Of a DNA stretch of 64,000 nt, positions 43,987-52,920 are shown one piece after another. Numbering within the stretch: position 1 is the first letter of the stretch; the number at the start of each line of letters is the position of its first letter. A program made the position numbers and the translations under genes. The notes beneath the pieces are model-generated. The model was not told the DNA's origin. It searched no databases and saw only the letters and a program-made list of their open reading frames with translations. The DNA is from Propionibacteriaceae bacterium (GTDB lineage Bacteria; Actinomycetota; Actinomycetes; Propionibacteriales; Propionibacteriaceae), in assembly GCA_016717345.1 (NCBI GenBank), contig JADKFR010000009.1, forward strand, positions 69,336-133,335. The letters are read 5' to 3'.

Positions 43987-44760
43987 TCAGGAAGTCTTGG
44001 TGGTGGCTGCCGCAGCGAGGCGGTGGCGGCAGTTGCGGCAGCGTGACGCCGCCGAGCCGGGGCCGGTCGGCGAGCCGCCTCGGGCGAGGTGGACGGCTTG
44101 GGGGGTGAGGGCTGCGAGGAGTGCGAGGGCGGCGGTCAGGTTGATGATCTCCATGCCGTCCGGGGCTGCGATCAGGAGTGAGCCGGCGAGCAACGTGACT
44201 GCCTGCCAGGTCGGCCACTGCCCGGCCCGGATCAGGCCGATCGCCTGCACGGCGACACCGAGGGGCAGGAGCACCATTCCCCAGACCAGGACCACCCAGC
44301 CCTGCTTGTCGAAGATGGCCACCAGGCCCGGCAGCATCGCGTTGAAAGTGGTGTCGTCGACGGTATCGAGGGCACTCATGGTGAGACACAGGGCGCCCTT
44401 GTCGGCGGCGAGCAGGCAGGCTCCGAGTACCGCCATCACGCCCCCGACCAGCCCGGCCCACGCCCCCCGTCCGGCGCGCAGCAGCGACTGCAGGTAGATC
44501 GCGACGACGACTAGCAGGGCGGTGTTGAGGGTCACCAGCGCGTGCGCGAATTGCAGGACGGGGTTCCCGCGCGCCCGCAGGATCAGCTCGGCCGGCTCCA
44601 GGATCCGGATGCTGCCCAGGCCCGGGTGGGTCGCGAACGCGAACATGAAGATGACGGGCATGGCGATCAGCGCTGCGGCGGTACCGAGTCGCCGGGCCCG
44701 CTCGATACGATCGGGATGGTTCACTGTCCGCGGCACTGTGGGCAGGGTCGTGGTGGTCAT
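43987..44760 (-). CDS. Six-helix membrane protein, unknown
   Basis: A 257-residue membrane protein. Helices include LGTAAALIAMPVIFMFAFAT, FAHALVTLNTALLVVVAIYL, WAGLVGGVMAVLGACLLAAD, WVVLVWGMVLLPLGVAVQAI, LLAGSLLIAAPDGMEIINL and LALLAALTPQAVHLA. I do not recognise a family. ATG 44760 follows AGGAGG with four-base spacing. Divergent from a TetR gene (44855), which probably controls it. No classic substrate motif. Confidence 0.75.
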   Translation of the reverse strand: MTTTTLPTVPRTVNHPDRIERARRLGTAAALIAMPVIFMFAFATHPGLGSIRILEPAELILRARGNPVLQFAHALVTLNTALLVVVAIYLQSLLRAGRGAWAGLVGGVMAVLGACLLAADKGALCLTMSALDTVDDTTFNAMLPGLVAIFDKQGWVVLVWGMVLLPLGVAVQAIGLIRAGQWPTWQAVTLLAGSLLIAAPDGMEIINLTAALALLAALTPQAVHLARGGSPTGPGSAASRCRNCRHRLAAAATTKTS

Positions 44761-44854
44761 GGGTCCTCCTGACGATGGGCTTGTGATTCCACGATCCGCC
44801 ACCCTCACGGCGGGCGCCACGACGAACCCCGTCAGTCCCGGACAGGAGCCGCGT

Positions 44855-45412
44855 ATGTGTCCGACATCGGCTGATCCTCGTGCGATCCGCACCCGGTACC
44901 GGCTCCGGGGCGCCCTGCTGGACCTGCTCCGCACCCGCAACTGGGACGACGTCACGGTGGCGGACGTGGTGACTCACGCCCGCTGCTCACGATCGACGTT
45001 CTACGCACACTACGAAGACCTTGATGCCCTGCTGGCGGACGCTTTCCTGGGCGCCGCCCAGATCGTGCCGGCGACCGGGCAGGGTCACTGCCTCGACTTC
45101 GTGCCCGGCCTGTTCGAACACCTCGCCCAGCATCGCGTCCTCGCCGAGCCCTACCTGCTGGCGGGGCGCGGCGGGCCGATGGTGGCGGCGTTCCGGGAGC
45201 GGATCAACACCCACATCCGGGAACGACTCGACGCGACCGCGCCGACCCTGACCGAACCGCAACGCGGGGAGATGACAGCCGCCCTCGGTGGCGCGGTCTG
45301 GGCCGCCCTGATCTGGTGGCTCGAACACGGCCAGGACATCACACCCACCGACGCGGCCACCACCATCCTCACCCTCCTCGACCCCGGACTCAGCCGGGTG
45401 ACCCACAACTGA
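44855..45412 (+). CDS. TetR-family transcriptional regulator
   Basis: A 185-residue regulator with HTH RYRLRGALLDLLRTRNWDDV TVADVVTHARCSRSTFYAHY. The C-terminal domain contains TLTEPQRGEMTAALGGAVWA ALIWWLEHG, typical TetR ligand-binding helices. ATG 44855 follows CAGGAG by seven bases. Divergent from the six-helix membrane protein, its probable target. No clear palindrome was found in the 94-bp gap. Confidence 0.82.
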   Translation: MCPTSADPRAIRTRYRLRGALLDLLRTRNWDDVTVADVVTHARCSRSTFYAHYEDLDALLADAFLGAAQIVPATGQGHCLDFVPGLFEHLAQHRVLAEPYLLAGRGGPMVAAFRERINTHIRERLDATAPTLTEPQRGEMTAALGGAVWAALIWWLEHGQDITPTDAATTILTLLDPGLSRVTHN

Positions 45413-45530
45413 ATCAGCCGCGGCCGCCGCATCGGCGTGCCGGCAGCGTGGGGCGGCCAGGCCTCAGCGCCCGCCGCCGGGCCGGCGAGGGCCACCCAGG
45501 CAGTGATCTGGGTTCGTGGGATGAAACCCC

Positions 45531-45555
45531 CGGACGCCCGCCCAGTGGGCGTCCG
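45531..45555. terminator. Bidirectional hairpin terminator
   Basis: Perfect 9-bp stem CGGACGCCC / GGGCGTCCG (45531-45539 with 45547-45555) with a seven-base loop. It sits between the TetR stop (45412) and the convergent membrane-protein stop (45559). Confidence 0.65.
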
Positions 45556-45558
45556 AGA

Positions 45559-45996
45559 CTAATCGGGTCTTTCTTGGTGGGTGGCGTAGAAGATGGTGAC
45601 CGTTCGGGCAAGCGCGAGTGGCGGGCCGAACGGCAGTCCGAATCCGGCCCAGAAGATCAGTTCGGCAGGCAGGAGGCCGAGTGACATTCGCGTCCCCGCG
45701 CGCGAGCGTCGCCACAGCAGGCCGGCGGTGACCACCTCGGCCGCGCAGACGACAAGGAAGGTACCCAGAAGTGGCACCGACGTAGAAATGCCTGCCTTTT
45801 CCAGCGGTCCCTTACCGTAGGTCGGAAACCCTAGGAACGTCCACACTTCACCGGTGCGTGCGAAGTGCCAGATGCCGAGTGCGCATGGGATGCCGAACCC
45901 CAGGCCGGTGAATGCTGCGAGGGCCGCGGCAATCCTCATGGCTGGCAGTGAAGGAGGGGTAGCTGTCGCCGGGATCCGAGGACGGTCGGTGCCCAT
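45559..45996 (-). CDS. Four-helix membrane protein, unknown
   Basis: A 145-residue protein with four helices (IAAALAAFTGLGFGIPCALG, LLGTFLVVCAAEVVTAGLLW, MSLGLLPAELIFWAGFGLPF and PLALARTVTIFYA). No family recognised. ATG 45996 follows GGAGGG with four-base spacing; a longer start at 46047 would overlap the SRPBCC stop as ATGA, so the pair is an operon either way. It lies downstream of the SRPBCC gene on the same strand. Confidence 0.7.
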   Translation of the reverse strand: MGTDRPRIPATATPPSLPAMRIAAALAAFTGLGFGIPCALGIWHFARTGEVWTFLGFPTYGKGPLEKAGISTSVPLLGTFLVVCAAEVVTAGLLWRRSRAGTRMSLGLLPAELIFWAGFGLPFGPPLALARTVTIFYATHQERPD

Positions 45997-46043
45997 CGAT
46001 CCCTCCCTGTTCGGGCCGGAGCCGACTCCCGCTGCTGCGTGAT

Positions 46044-46475
46044 TCATCGGCGGGCCCATCTTTCGGCGCTGTCGCGAAGGAGGGTCATGTTGGCCTTTTC
46101 CTCCCGACGGATGACGATCAGGAAGATCGGGAAGATCAACCGGAACCAGCCGTGCGGAGTCGGCTCGAAGGTCGCATGGAGCAGGGTGCCCTGGGGTGCT
46201 GACTCGAGGTGGCAGGTGAACCGGACCTCGATCGGGCCGCCGTTATGCATCGTCCAGCTGTGGGGGCGTTCGAACGCCAGGATCTCGAGTTCCACGTGGG
46301 GGCTGCTCTTCCACTTCGCCCGGTACCTGGTGCCCACGCCGACCGGGCCCTCTGTCAGTTTCTCCATGGTTTCGCACGTGGGGTTCCACTCCAGCTCCGC
46401 GCGCGGATCGGACAAGTAGTCGAACGCGTCCTCCGGCGAGCAGTGGAGGATGACGGAGTTCCTGATCACCGGCAT
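46044..46475 (-). CDS. SRPBCC (START-like) family protein
   Basis: A 143-residue ligand-binding fold: IRNSVILHCSPEDAFDYLSD, ELEWNPTCETMEKLTEGPVG VGTRYRAKW, HVELEILAFERPHSWTMHNG and RFTCHLESAPQGTLLHATFE. This is the common polyketide-cyclase-2/SRPBCC fold, which binds hydrophobic small molecules; no catalytic role is seen. Divergent from the TetR gene at 46547 across the inverted repeat at 46503, so probably repressed by it. It leads the operon with the four-helix protein. Confidence 0.8.
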   Translation of the reverse strand: MPVIRNSVILHCSPEDAFDYLSDPRAELEWNPTCETMEKLTEGPVGVGTRYRAKWKSSPHVELEILAFERPHSWTMHNGGPIEVRFTCHLESAPQGTLLHATFEPTPHGWFRLIFPIFLIVIRREEKANMTLLRDSAERWARR

Positions 46476-46502
46476 CGCCTCACCCCTTCGTCGCAATTCG
46501 GC

Positions 46503-46536
46503 TTACTAGAGCCGCCGCTAGTGGTTCCTCTAGTAA
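46503..46536. promoter_or_regulatory. TetR operator, inverted repeat
   Basis: Perfect 9-bp arms TTACTAGAG (46503-46511) and CTCTAGTAA (46528-46536) around 16 bases. It lies 10 bases before the TetR GTG and 27 bases before the divergent SRPBCC start, so it can cover both promoters. Confidence 0.75.
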
Positions 46537-46546
46537 AGTCCTCCTC

Positions 46547-47275
46547 GTGAAACTCGTCAAGAGCAAGCCCACCCGAGCCGAGCGCGCCCGGCATACGCGG
46601 CGGCGGATGCTCGACACCGCACGCGAGTTGTTCATCACCGATGGGTACGCCGCCACCACGATGGAACGCATCGCCGACCGAGCGGGGGTCGCTGTCCAAA
46701 CCCTCTACTACACCTTTCGAACCAAGGGACAATTGCTTTGCGAGGCCGTCGAGGAGGCGGCCGCGCAGGATGCGGAGATCGCCCCAGCGGGAGAGCGCGC
46801 CTGGCTGCAGGAAGTGTTGATGGCCACGACCGGTCAGCGGGTGCTGGCGCTGGCGGTGGACTACGGCGCCGACATCTTCGCGCGGGCGGCCCCGCTGTGG
46901 CCAGCCATGATGGCGGCCTCCGCAGACCCATACGTCGAGAGCTATTGGCGGAACGTGGCCGCCAGCAGGCGCGCCGGCCAAGGACGCATGGTCGCCCGAC
47001 TCGCCGAACTTGACGAACTACCACACAACCTCCAGCCTGACCGGGCCACTGACCTCGTCGTCGTGCTATTCGGCCATGAAGTGTTCGGCAACTTGGTCAC
47101 TGGGGCCGGCTGGAGCCTCCCCGAGTACAAAGCCTGGCTATACACCACACTCGTCCAACAACTGCTGCGACAACCGGCGCTCAGCCCCGAGGCCTTCTCG
47201 GACCGTGCCTTCAGCCCCGTGATCCTGGCGTACTCCGCACAGGACGCCGACGAGCACGAACACACTATTGGCTGA
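46547..47275 (+). CDS. TetR-family transcriptional regulator
   Basis: A 242-residue regulator. The HTH is RRMLDTARELFITDGYAATT MERIADRAGVAVQTLYYTF. The C-terminal domain is helical without further motifs. GTG 46547 follows CCTCCT-type spacing poorly but the inverted repeat just ahead supports this start. It likely represses the divergent SRPBCC/membrane-protein operon and itself. Confidence 0.83.
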   Translation: MKLVKSKPTRAERARHTRRRMLDTARELFITDGYAATTMERIADRAGVAVQTLYYTFRTKGQLLCEAVEEAAAQDAEIAPAGERAWLQEVLMATTGQRVLALAVDYGADIFARAAPLWPAMMAASADPYVESYWRNVAASRRAGQGRMVARLAELDELPHNLQPDRATDLVVVLFGHEVFGNLVTGAGWSLPEYKAWLYTTLVQQLLRQPALSPEAFSDRAFSPVILAYSAQDADEHEHTIG

Positions 47276-47413
47276 CTGGTCGATGAATCCGACCGGCTCT
47301 GCCGCCGGACTCGCACGGGTGCGACCGGCCGGTTTCTGTGAAGTTTCGCTGAAGTTCTTTCCGAATCGGCGCCAACGGGGAATGGGGTGCGGAGAACGCG
47401 ACGTTCCTCTGAC

Positions 47414-47430
47414 ATACCCGTAGGGGGTAT
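47414..47430. promoter_or_regulatory. CsoR-like copper operator
   Basis: ATACCC GTAGG GGGTAT, a 17-bp inverted repeat with 6-bp arms, 14 bases before the copper ATPase ATG. G-tracts flanked by TA/AT match the style of CsoR binding sites. No csoR gene is present in the window. Confidence 0.6.
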
Positions 47431-47444
47431 CCGAAGGAGAGACC

Positions 47445-49598
47445 ATGACTGACCACCACACCGGTTCGCGGAGTCTGGGAGTCGGTTCCGGAACCCGCAG
47501 CGACCTCCCCAGCCACACCGACCCCGCTGTCGGGCCGGCTCACGAGATCGCTGCCGGCGTCTTCTCGCCGACCAACCAACACACTGACCACGCCTCGATG
47601 GAGCACCGCTCCCCCGCCGGGCATGGCGGCCACGGCGATCACGTGGCCCGGTTCCGTCGCCTGTTCTGGGTGATGCTGCTGCTCGCGGTGCCCGTGGTCG
47701 CCCTGTCGCCGATGTTCGCGATGCTGCTGGGCTACGAGGTGCCCGCTGACGGACCGCTGACCTGGGTTCCGCCCGTGCTGGGGACGGTGCTGTACGCGTG
47801 GGGCGGCTCGCCGTTCCTGGCCGGTGCGGTGGGAGAGCTGCGCTCGCGCCGGCCCGGAATGATGCTGCTGATCGGGCTGGCGATCACGGTCGCCTTCCTC
47901 GCGAGCTGGGGCGCCACCCTCGGGTTGTTGAGCCATGCACTGGCGTTCTGGTGGGAGCTCGCACTGTTGATCGTGATCATGCTGCTGGGGCACTGGCTGG
48001 AGATGCGCTCGCTGGCGCGCACCACCAGCGCGCTCGACTCGCTGGCCGCGCTGCTGCCTGAGGTCGCCGAGGTCGTCCGCGGCGAGCAGCTGGAGAAGGT
48101 GCCGCCGACGGCGCTCGTCACCGGTGACGTCGTGCTTGTCCGTCCGGGCGGCAGCATCCCGGCCGACGGACGGATCCTCGAGGGTGCGGCCGAGCTGGAC
48201 GAGTCCATGGTCACCGGGGAGTCCCGGACGGTCCGCCGCGGCGTCGGCGACCTGGTGACGGCAGGCACGGTGAGCACCGACTCGGGGCTACGGATCGAGG
48301 TGACCGCGACCGGGGAGGACACGGCACTGGCCGGGATCCGCCGGCTGGTCGAGCAAGCCCAGAACTCCACGTCCCGGGCGCAGCGACTCGCCGACCGGGC
48401 CGCGGCCTGGCTGTTCTGGTTCGCCCTCGGTGCGGCAGCCCTTACCGGCATCACCTGGACGGTGCTGGGCCAGCCGGAACAGGCGGTGGTCCGGGTGATC
48501 ACTGTGCTGGTGATCGCCTGCCCGCACGCCCTCGGCCTGGCGATCCCGTTGGTCGTGGCGATCTCAACCGAACGGTCGGCCCGGGCTGGGGTTCTCGTGA
48601 AGGACCGGCTCGCGCTGGAACGGATGCGCACCGTTACCACCGTGATGTTCGACAAGACGGGGACCCTCACCAAAGGCCAGCCAGCACTGACCAGCGTGGA
48701 GACCAGCGGCGGACTGTCGCAGGCGGACGTCCTCGCCCTGGCCGCCGCCGCGGAAGCCGACAGCGAGCATCCGCTGGCTCGGGCGATCGTCCGCGCCGCC
48801 CACGACCGCGAGCTCCGCGTCCCGGACTCGAACGGGTTCACGTCCCAGCCGGCCCTAGGGGTCACGGCGCAGGTGGACGGCGCGACCGTCCGGGTCGGAG
48901 GCCCACGGCTGCTGACCGAGACCGGTGCGCCCGACCCGTTCACCGGGTCGGCGGCGGACGACACCGGGCTGACCAGACTTTACGTGATGCGCGACGAGCA
49001 GGTCGTCGGGGCGTTGGGCCTCGCGGACGAGGTCCGTCCCGAGTCCGCCCACGCGGTCGCCGCACTGCACCGGCTCGGCGTCCGGGTCGCGATGATCACC
49101 GGGGACGCCCGCGCGGTGGCCGACCGGGTCGCCGCCCAACTCGGCATCGACACCGTCCTGGCCGAGGTCCGGCCGGAGGAGAAGGCCGCGAAGGTCGCCG
49201 AACTCCAGGCCGCCGGCGAGCGGGTCGCGATGGTCGGCGACGGCGTCAACGACGCCCCCGCCCTGGCCCGGGCCGACGTCGGACTGGCGATCGGCGCCGG
49301 CACCGACGTGGCGATCGCCTCGGCCGGGGTGATCCTGGCCGGGGACGACCCGCGCACCGTGGTGTCGGTGATCACGCTGTCGAAGGCCAGCTACCGCAAG
49401 ATGGTGCAGAACCTGTGGTGGGCGGCCGGCTACAACCTGGTTGCCGTGCCGCTGGCCGCGGGCGTCCTCGCCCCGCTCGGGATCAGCCTGCCGATGGAGG
49501 TGGGCGCGATCCTGATGTCGCTGTCCACGGTGGTGGTGGCGCTCAACGCTCAGTGGCTGCGCCGCCTCGACCTGCGGCCTGACCGGTTGGAGGTCTAG
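47445..49598 (+). CDS. copB: Copper-translocating P1B-type ATPase, CopB (CPH) subtype
   Basis: A 717-residue heavy-metal P-type ATPase. A His-rich N-terminus (TDHHTG, MEHRSPAGHGGHGDH) replaces a Cys-type metal-binding domain. The membrane metal site is CPH (IACPHALGLAIPLVVAIS, Cys359-His361), marking the CopB subtype for Cu(II)/Ag. The actuator loop DESMVTGESRTV, phosphorylation site FDKTGTLTKGQ (Asp403), HPLARAIV and MVGDGVNDAPALARADVGLA are complete. ATG 47445 follows GAAGGAGAGACC. Probably induced by copper through the inverted repeat at 47414. It is followed by a multicopper oxidase remnant. Confidence 0.92.
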   Translation: MTDHHTGSRSLGVGSGTRSDLPSHTDPAVGPAHEIAAGVFSPTNQHTDHASMEHRSPAGHGGHGDHVARFRRLFWVMLLLAVPVVALSPMFAMLLGYEVPADGPLTWVPPVLGTVLYAWGGSPFLAGAVGELRSRRPGMMLLIGLAITVAFLASWGATLGLLSHALAFWWELALLIVIMLLGHWLEMRSLARTTSALDSLAALLPEVAEVVRGEQLEKVPPTALVTGDVVLVRPGGSIPADGRILEGAAELDESMVTGESRTVRRGVGDLVTAGTVSTDSGLRIEVTATGEDTALAGIRRLVEQAQNSTSRAQRLADRAAAWLFWFALGAAALTGITWTVLGQPEQAVVRVITVLVIACPHALGLAIPLVVAISTERSARAGVLVKDRLALERMRTVTTVMFDKTGTLTKGQPALTSVETSGGLSQADVLALAAAAEADSEHPLARAIVRAAHDRELRVPDSNGFTSQPALGVTAQVDGATVRVGGPRLLTETGAPDPFTGSAADDTGLTRLYVMRDEQVVGALGLADEVRPESAHAVAALHRLGVRVAMITGDARAVADRVAAQLGIDTVLAEVRPEEKAAKVAELQAAGERVAMVGDGVNDAPALARADVGLAIGAGTDVAIASAGVILAGDDPRTVVSVITLSKASYRKMVQNLWWAAGYNLVAVPLAAGVLAPLGISLPMEVGAILMSLSTVVVALNAQWLRRLDLRPDRLEV

Positions 49599-49605
49599 GA
49601 GCCTG

Positions 49606-49690
49606 CTAGTACTGCAGGGTCGTCATCATGCCGACCTCTGCGTGGTAGATGTTGTGGCAGTGGTAGGTCCACCGTCCGGGGTTGCCGGCT
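49606..49690 (-). pseudogene. C-terminal fragment of multicopper oxidase
   Basis: Read on the minus strand, the last 28 codons of a multicopper oxidase are intact: NPGRWTYHCHNIYHAEVGMM TTLQY, with TAG at 49606-49608. HCHNIYH is the C-terminal type 1/type 3 copper motif. Upstream of NPGRW the sequence no longer matches the family, so only the tail remains. It lies eight bases from the copper ATPase, convergent with it, which fits a former copper-resistance pair of ATPase and oxidase. Confidence 0.7.
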
Positions 49691-49810
49691 TCGGGGAAAC
49701 CCAGACTCCGACCCTCGCCGGCCCGGCGCCCCACGGAGCCACCGGGTGGCACACCATCGGTGTTCGCGTCGGCTGAGGGGCCAGCAGGGAACTCGGCTAG
49801 CCTTGGCCGG

Positions 49811-51046
49811 ATGACCCCGGCGCGCCGAGTCGAGCGGCTCTATCTGCTGCTGACTTTGCTGACCACCCTGGCGGCATCGTTCATCTGGGGTGTGAACACG
49901 CTCTTCCTGCTCGACGCCGGCCTGAGCAACACCGAGGCCTTTCTGGCGAACGCGTTCTTCACCTTGGGCATGGTCGTCTTCGAGGTGCCCACGGGAGTGG
50001 TGGCCGACACCCGCGGCCGCCGGTTCTCCTTCCTGCTGGGAACCGGCACGCTGCTGGCATCGACGCTGCTCTACCTGTGGATGTGGTCCATGAGGGCGCC
50101 GATGTGGGGTTGGGCGCTCTCGTCTGTGCTGATCGGCCTCGGCTTCACCTTCTTCTCCGGAGCCACCGAAGCGTGGCTGGTGGACGCCCTCGCTGCCACC
50201 GGTTACGAGGGCAGCCTGGAGGCGGTGTTCGCCCGCGCCCAGGTGGTTGGGGGCGCCGCCATGCTCAGCGGTTCCGTGCTCGGCGGGGTGATCGCCCAAT
50301 TCACCAACCTGGGTGTCCCCTACCTGGCTCGGGCGGGCCTGCTCGGGCTGACCATGGTCGTGGGGTGGTGGTTCATGCACGACCTCGGCTTCACCCGGCA
50401 GACCCATGCGAGCCCGGTTGCGGCGGTTCGCAGCGTGCTGGCGGGTGCGATCGAAGGTGGGCTGCGCAATCGTCCGGTGCGCTGGCTGATGCTCGCGGCG
50501 CCGTTCACCGCCGGCACCGGGTTCTATGTCTTCTACGCTCTGCAACCGCATCTGCTGCAGCTCTACGGCGACCCGAACGCGTACGGCATCGCCGGGCTGG
50601 CGGCAGCGCTGTCGGCCGGCTCGCAGATCGTCGGTGGGCTGCTGGCGCCGCGACTGCGCCGGTGGTTCCGGCTGCGCACGGACGCGCTCGTCGTCGGCGG
50701 TCTGCTCGGCGTCTCCTGCCTGGTGTTGCTCGGCCTGGCCGGCAACTTCGCCGTTGCGCTGGTGCTGGTGGCGGTCTGGTCGATGGTCGGTGCAGCCGTG
50801 GCACCACTGCGCCAGTCGTTCGTCAACGGGGCGATCCCGTCGGCTCAGCGCGCGACTGTCCTTTCCTTCGATTCGCTGATGGGTTCGGCCGGCGGCGTGG
50901 TGATCCAGCCGGGTCTGGGCCGGGTCGCGGACGCTGCGGGTTACCCGGCCTCGTTCCTGGTCGGCGCAGCCGTCCAATCGTTGGCGCTGCCGTTCGTCCT
51001 GCTTGCTCGGCGCGAGCGCGCGGCGTCCGACCCGATCGGGAGCTGA
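49811..51046 (+). CDS. Major facilitator superfamily transporter
   Basis: A 411-residue 12-helix MFS protein. Helix 1-2 loop includes NTLFLLDAGLSNTEAFLANA and then VVFEVPTGVVADTRGRRFSF (motif A, VADxxGRR). The second half repeats the pattern (VGGLLAPRLRRWFRLRTDAL). Likely a drug or metabolite exporter of the tet/multidrug type; substrate unknown. ATG 49811. No regulator adjacent. Begins where the copper-oxidase remnant ends. Confidence 0.86.
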   Translation: MTPARRVERLYLLLTLLTTLAASFIWGVNTLFLLDAGLSNTEAFLANAFFTLGMVVFEVPTGVVADTRGRRFSFLLGTGTLLASTLLYLWMWSMRAPMWGWALSSVLIGLGFTFFSGATEAWLVDALAATGYEGSLEAVFARAQVVGGAAMLSGSVLGGVIAQFTNLGVPYLARAGLLGLTMVVGWWFMHDLGFTRQTHASPVAAVRSVLAGAIEGGLRNRPVRWLMLAAPFTAGTGFYVFYALQPHLLQLYGDPNAYGIAGLAAALSAGSQIVGGLLAPRLRRWFRLRTDALVVGGLLGVSCLVLLGLAGNFAVALVLVAVWSMVGAAVAPLRQSFVNGAIPSAQRATVLSFDSLMGSAGGVVIQPGLGRVADAAGYPASFLVGAAVQSLALPFVLLARRERAASDPIGS

Positions 51047-51140
51047 CCGAGCCGTTGGTCGGCTTCGTGAGCGGCTCGGCCGCCTCAACCGGGCCGCCGC
51101 GCCTCTTGCGCATCCGCACTAACTGCGTATTCTTGGATTC

Positions 51141-51536
51141 GTGGGAACAGGACGAGACCAACTGGACCGGCTGATCAGCGACGCGGCCGCCGCGCTCAGC
51201 CACGCCGAGCGCTCTCTGACGGCCAAGGACGCGCTACCGCTGCTGAGCAGGGCGCAGGAGCAGCTGACCCGGGCGATCGACGAGGCGATGACAGCTGCCG
51301 TCCTCGAGGAAGGGACGTCGCTCCGCCAAGTCGGTCAGTTGGCCAACCTCTCCGAGAACGCCGTGGGGCCCCGGCTGGCCCGCACCGCTCGGCTGATGCC
51401 CTACGCCACCCCCGAGGGGCGGGTGACGAGGACGTCGGTCGAGCGGGCTCGCTACGACGCCGAAACCGGGCGCCCCGCCCCGACCCCCGCCCAACCGATC
51501 GAACCACTCCGGTTCCGGCGTCGCCGCGACACCTGA
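51141..51536 (+). CDS. Small HTH-like protein, unknown
   Basis: A 131-residue protein from GTG 51141. Helical N-terminal half (DQLDRLISDAAAALSHAERS), then a possible helix-turn-helix TSLRQVGQLANLSENAVGPR LARTARLM, then a disordered basic tail. It lies 25 bases upstream of a VWA gene, so the two may be an operon. Function unknown. Confidence 0.6.
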   Translation: MGTGRDQLDRLISDAAAALSHAERSLTAKDALPLLSRAQEQLTRAIDEAMTAAVLEEGTSLRQVGQLANLSENAVGPRLARTARLMPYATPEGRVTRTSVERARYDAETGRPAPTPAQPIEPLRFRRRRDT

Positions 51537-51560
51537 CCACCTTCCAAAAGGAGAAGCACG

Positions 51561-52247
51561 ATGACCAACCACAGCCTCACCCACCTGTACTTCCTGCTGG
51601 ACCGTTCCGGCTCGATGCAGTCCATCCGCGACGACACCGTCGGCGGCTTCAACGCCTTCATCGCCGAACAGCGCCAGCACCCCGGCGACTGCCTGGTCAC
51701 CCTCGCCCAGTTCGACGACCACTACGAGGTCGTCTACACCGACCGGCCCATCGCCAACGTGCCCGACCTCGACCTACAGCCGCGGGGCACCACCGCCCTG
51801 CTTGACGCCATCGGCCGCCTCGTCACGGACGCCGGCGCCACGCTCGCCTCCCTCCCCGAAGAGAAGCGCCCAGGCACCGTCATCGTCGGCATCATGACCG
51901 ACGGCTACGAGAACGCCTCCAAGGAGTGGACCCACCCCGCCGTCAAGGCACTCATCCAGCAGCAGACCAAGACCTACAGCTGGGAGTTCCTCTACCTGGG
52001 GGCCGACCAGGACGCGATCGAGGTGGGCACCAGCCTCGGCGTCCAGCCCAACCGGTCGATGACCTACTCCCGGGATGCCTCCGGGCCCGCGATGGCGGCC
52101 ACCTCGGCCATGGTCGGACGCCTCCGCGCTGCCCGGGCGGCAGGCGCGCCCGCCGCGGACATCGGCTACACCGCCGAGGAACGCGACGCCTCCGTCGGGG
52201 AGCACCCGCACCACCCGACGACCAATAGGCCACGTCGGAGCCGCTGA
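51561..52247 (+). CDS. VWA-domain protein
   Basis: A 228-residue von Willebrand factor A domain: LYFLLDRSGSMQSIRDDTVG GF has the MIDAS motif DRSGSM; GTTALLDAIGRLV gives the conserved Thr and VGIMTDGYENAS the conserved Asp. The rest is a single domain with a basic tail. ATG 51561 follows AAAGGAGAAGC. Metal-dependent protein-binding module; partner unknown. Downstream sequence is gene debris. Confidence 0.82.
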   Translation: MTNHSLTHLYFLLDRSGSMQSIRDDTVGGFNAFIAEQRQHPGDCLVTLAQFDDHYEVVYTDRPIANVPDLDLQPRGTTALLDAIGRLVTDAGATLASLPEEKRPGTVIVGIMTDGYENASKEWTHPAVKALIQQQTKTYSWEFLYLGADQDAIEVGTSLGVQPNRSMTYSRDASGPAMAATSAMVGRLRAARAAGAPAADIGYTAEERDASVGEHPHHPTTNRPRRSR

Positions 52248-52254
52248 TGTCCCT

Positions 52255-52520
52255 TCAGCAGGCCTGATGAGCGACCACCTGACCCTCACGCTTGTACTCC
52301 GCGACCACCGGGTCGTCGCCTCGTGCCAGCTCGGCCGCCCGGGCGGCCTGCGCGGCGGCGCCCAAGATGTGGCGCACCTGTGTCGCCTTCGCCAACGGAT
52401 GGAGGTATGCCGCACCGGCGGCGTCACCGGCCGCGCTGGCCGCGGCCCGGGCGGCTTGGGTTGGCGCCACGGCATGCCTCGCTGTGCGCGGACAACGCCC
52501 ACCGGGTGAGGTCGCGCACT
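52255..52520 (-). pseudogene. Imm5-like putative immunity domain remnant
   Basis: The minus strand encodes QAARAAASAAGDAAGAAYLH, PLAKATQVRHILGAAAQAAR and AAELARGDDPVVAEYKREG. This closely resembles the C-terminal half of Imm5-like putative immunity proteins, which neutralise polymorphic toxins. The preceding part has lost similarity and there is no toxin partner. Debris upstream of the mobile-element boundary. Confidence 0.45.
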
Positions 52521-52636
52521 GGGGATCGGGGATCAGGGCCTCACGGTGCACGAACCCAGGCCAGCACGGCATCGTCCACAATCGTCCGCTCGAGCCGAGA
52601 CCCTGCCGGCGGGGTGCGAGGGCCGCTGCCTTCGGG

Positions 52637-52920
52637 GTCAGTGTCTGGCGTTGGCCAGCTGACTCACGAGGGTCTCGATGTCGAGCTGCTCTGTGTTGTT
52701 GTCGAGGGTGAGGTGCTGGGCACCCAGCCAAGTGAATGGAAACGGCGCCTGCGGTTGACCAGAACTCGTCCCAGTGCCTGAGTTTCCAGGCGTCGCGCTC
52801 AAGCCGTCGGGCGGCCACACCCTGGCGGATGGTGTCGCCGTCAACGGTGACGTGCCACGACGCTGGCTCGTGGTCACTCAGCGCGGCACCAAAACGGCGA
52901 ACCACGAGAAGAAGTGATCT
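52637..52920 (-). pseudogene. Frameshifted remnant, unknown protein
   Basis: Two frames join at about 52740: VRRFGAALSDHEPASWHVTV DGDTIRQGVAARRLERDAWK LRHWDEFWSTAG continues as FPFTWLGAQHLTLDNNTEQL DIETLVSQLANARH with a stop at 52637. The halves read like one protein broken by a one-base shift. No family recognised and the start is not evident. Confidence 0.35.

Noticed and set aside
49595..51088. 497-codon minus-strand frame over the MFS gene
   Set aside because: Antisense shadow of the MFS transporter. The oxidase tail at its end is in a different frame.
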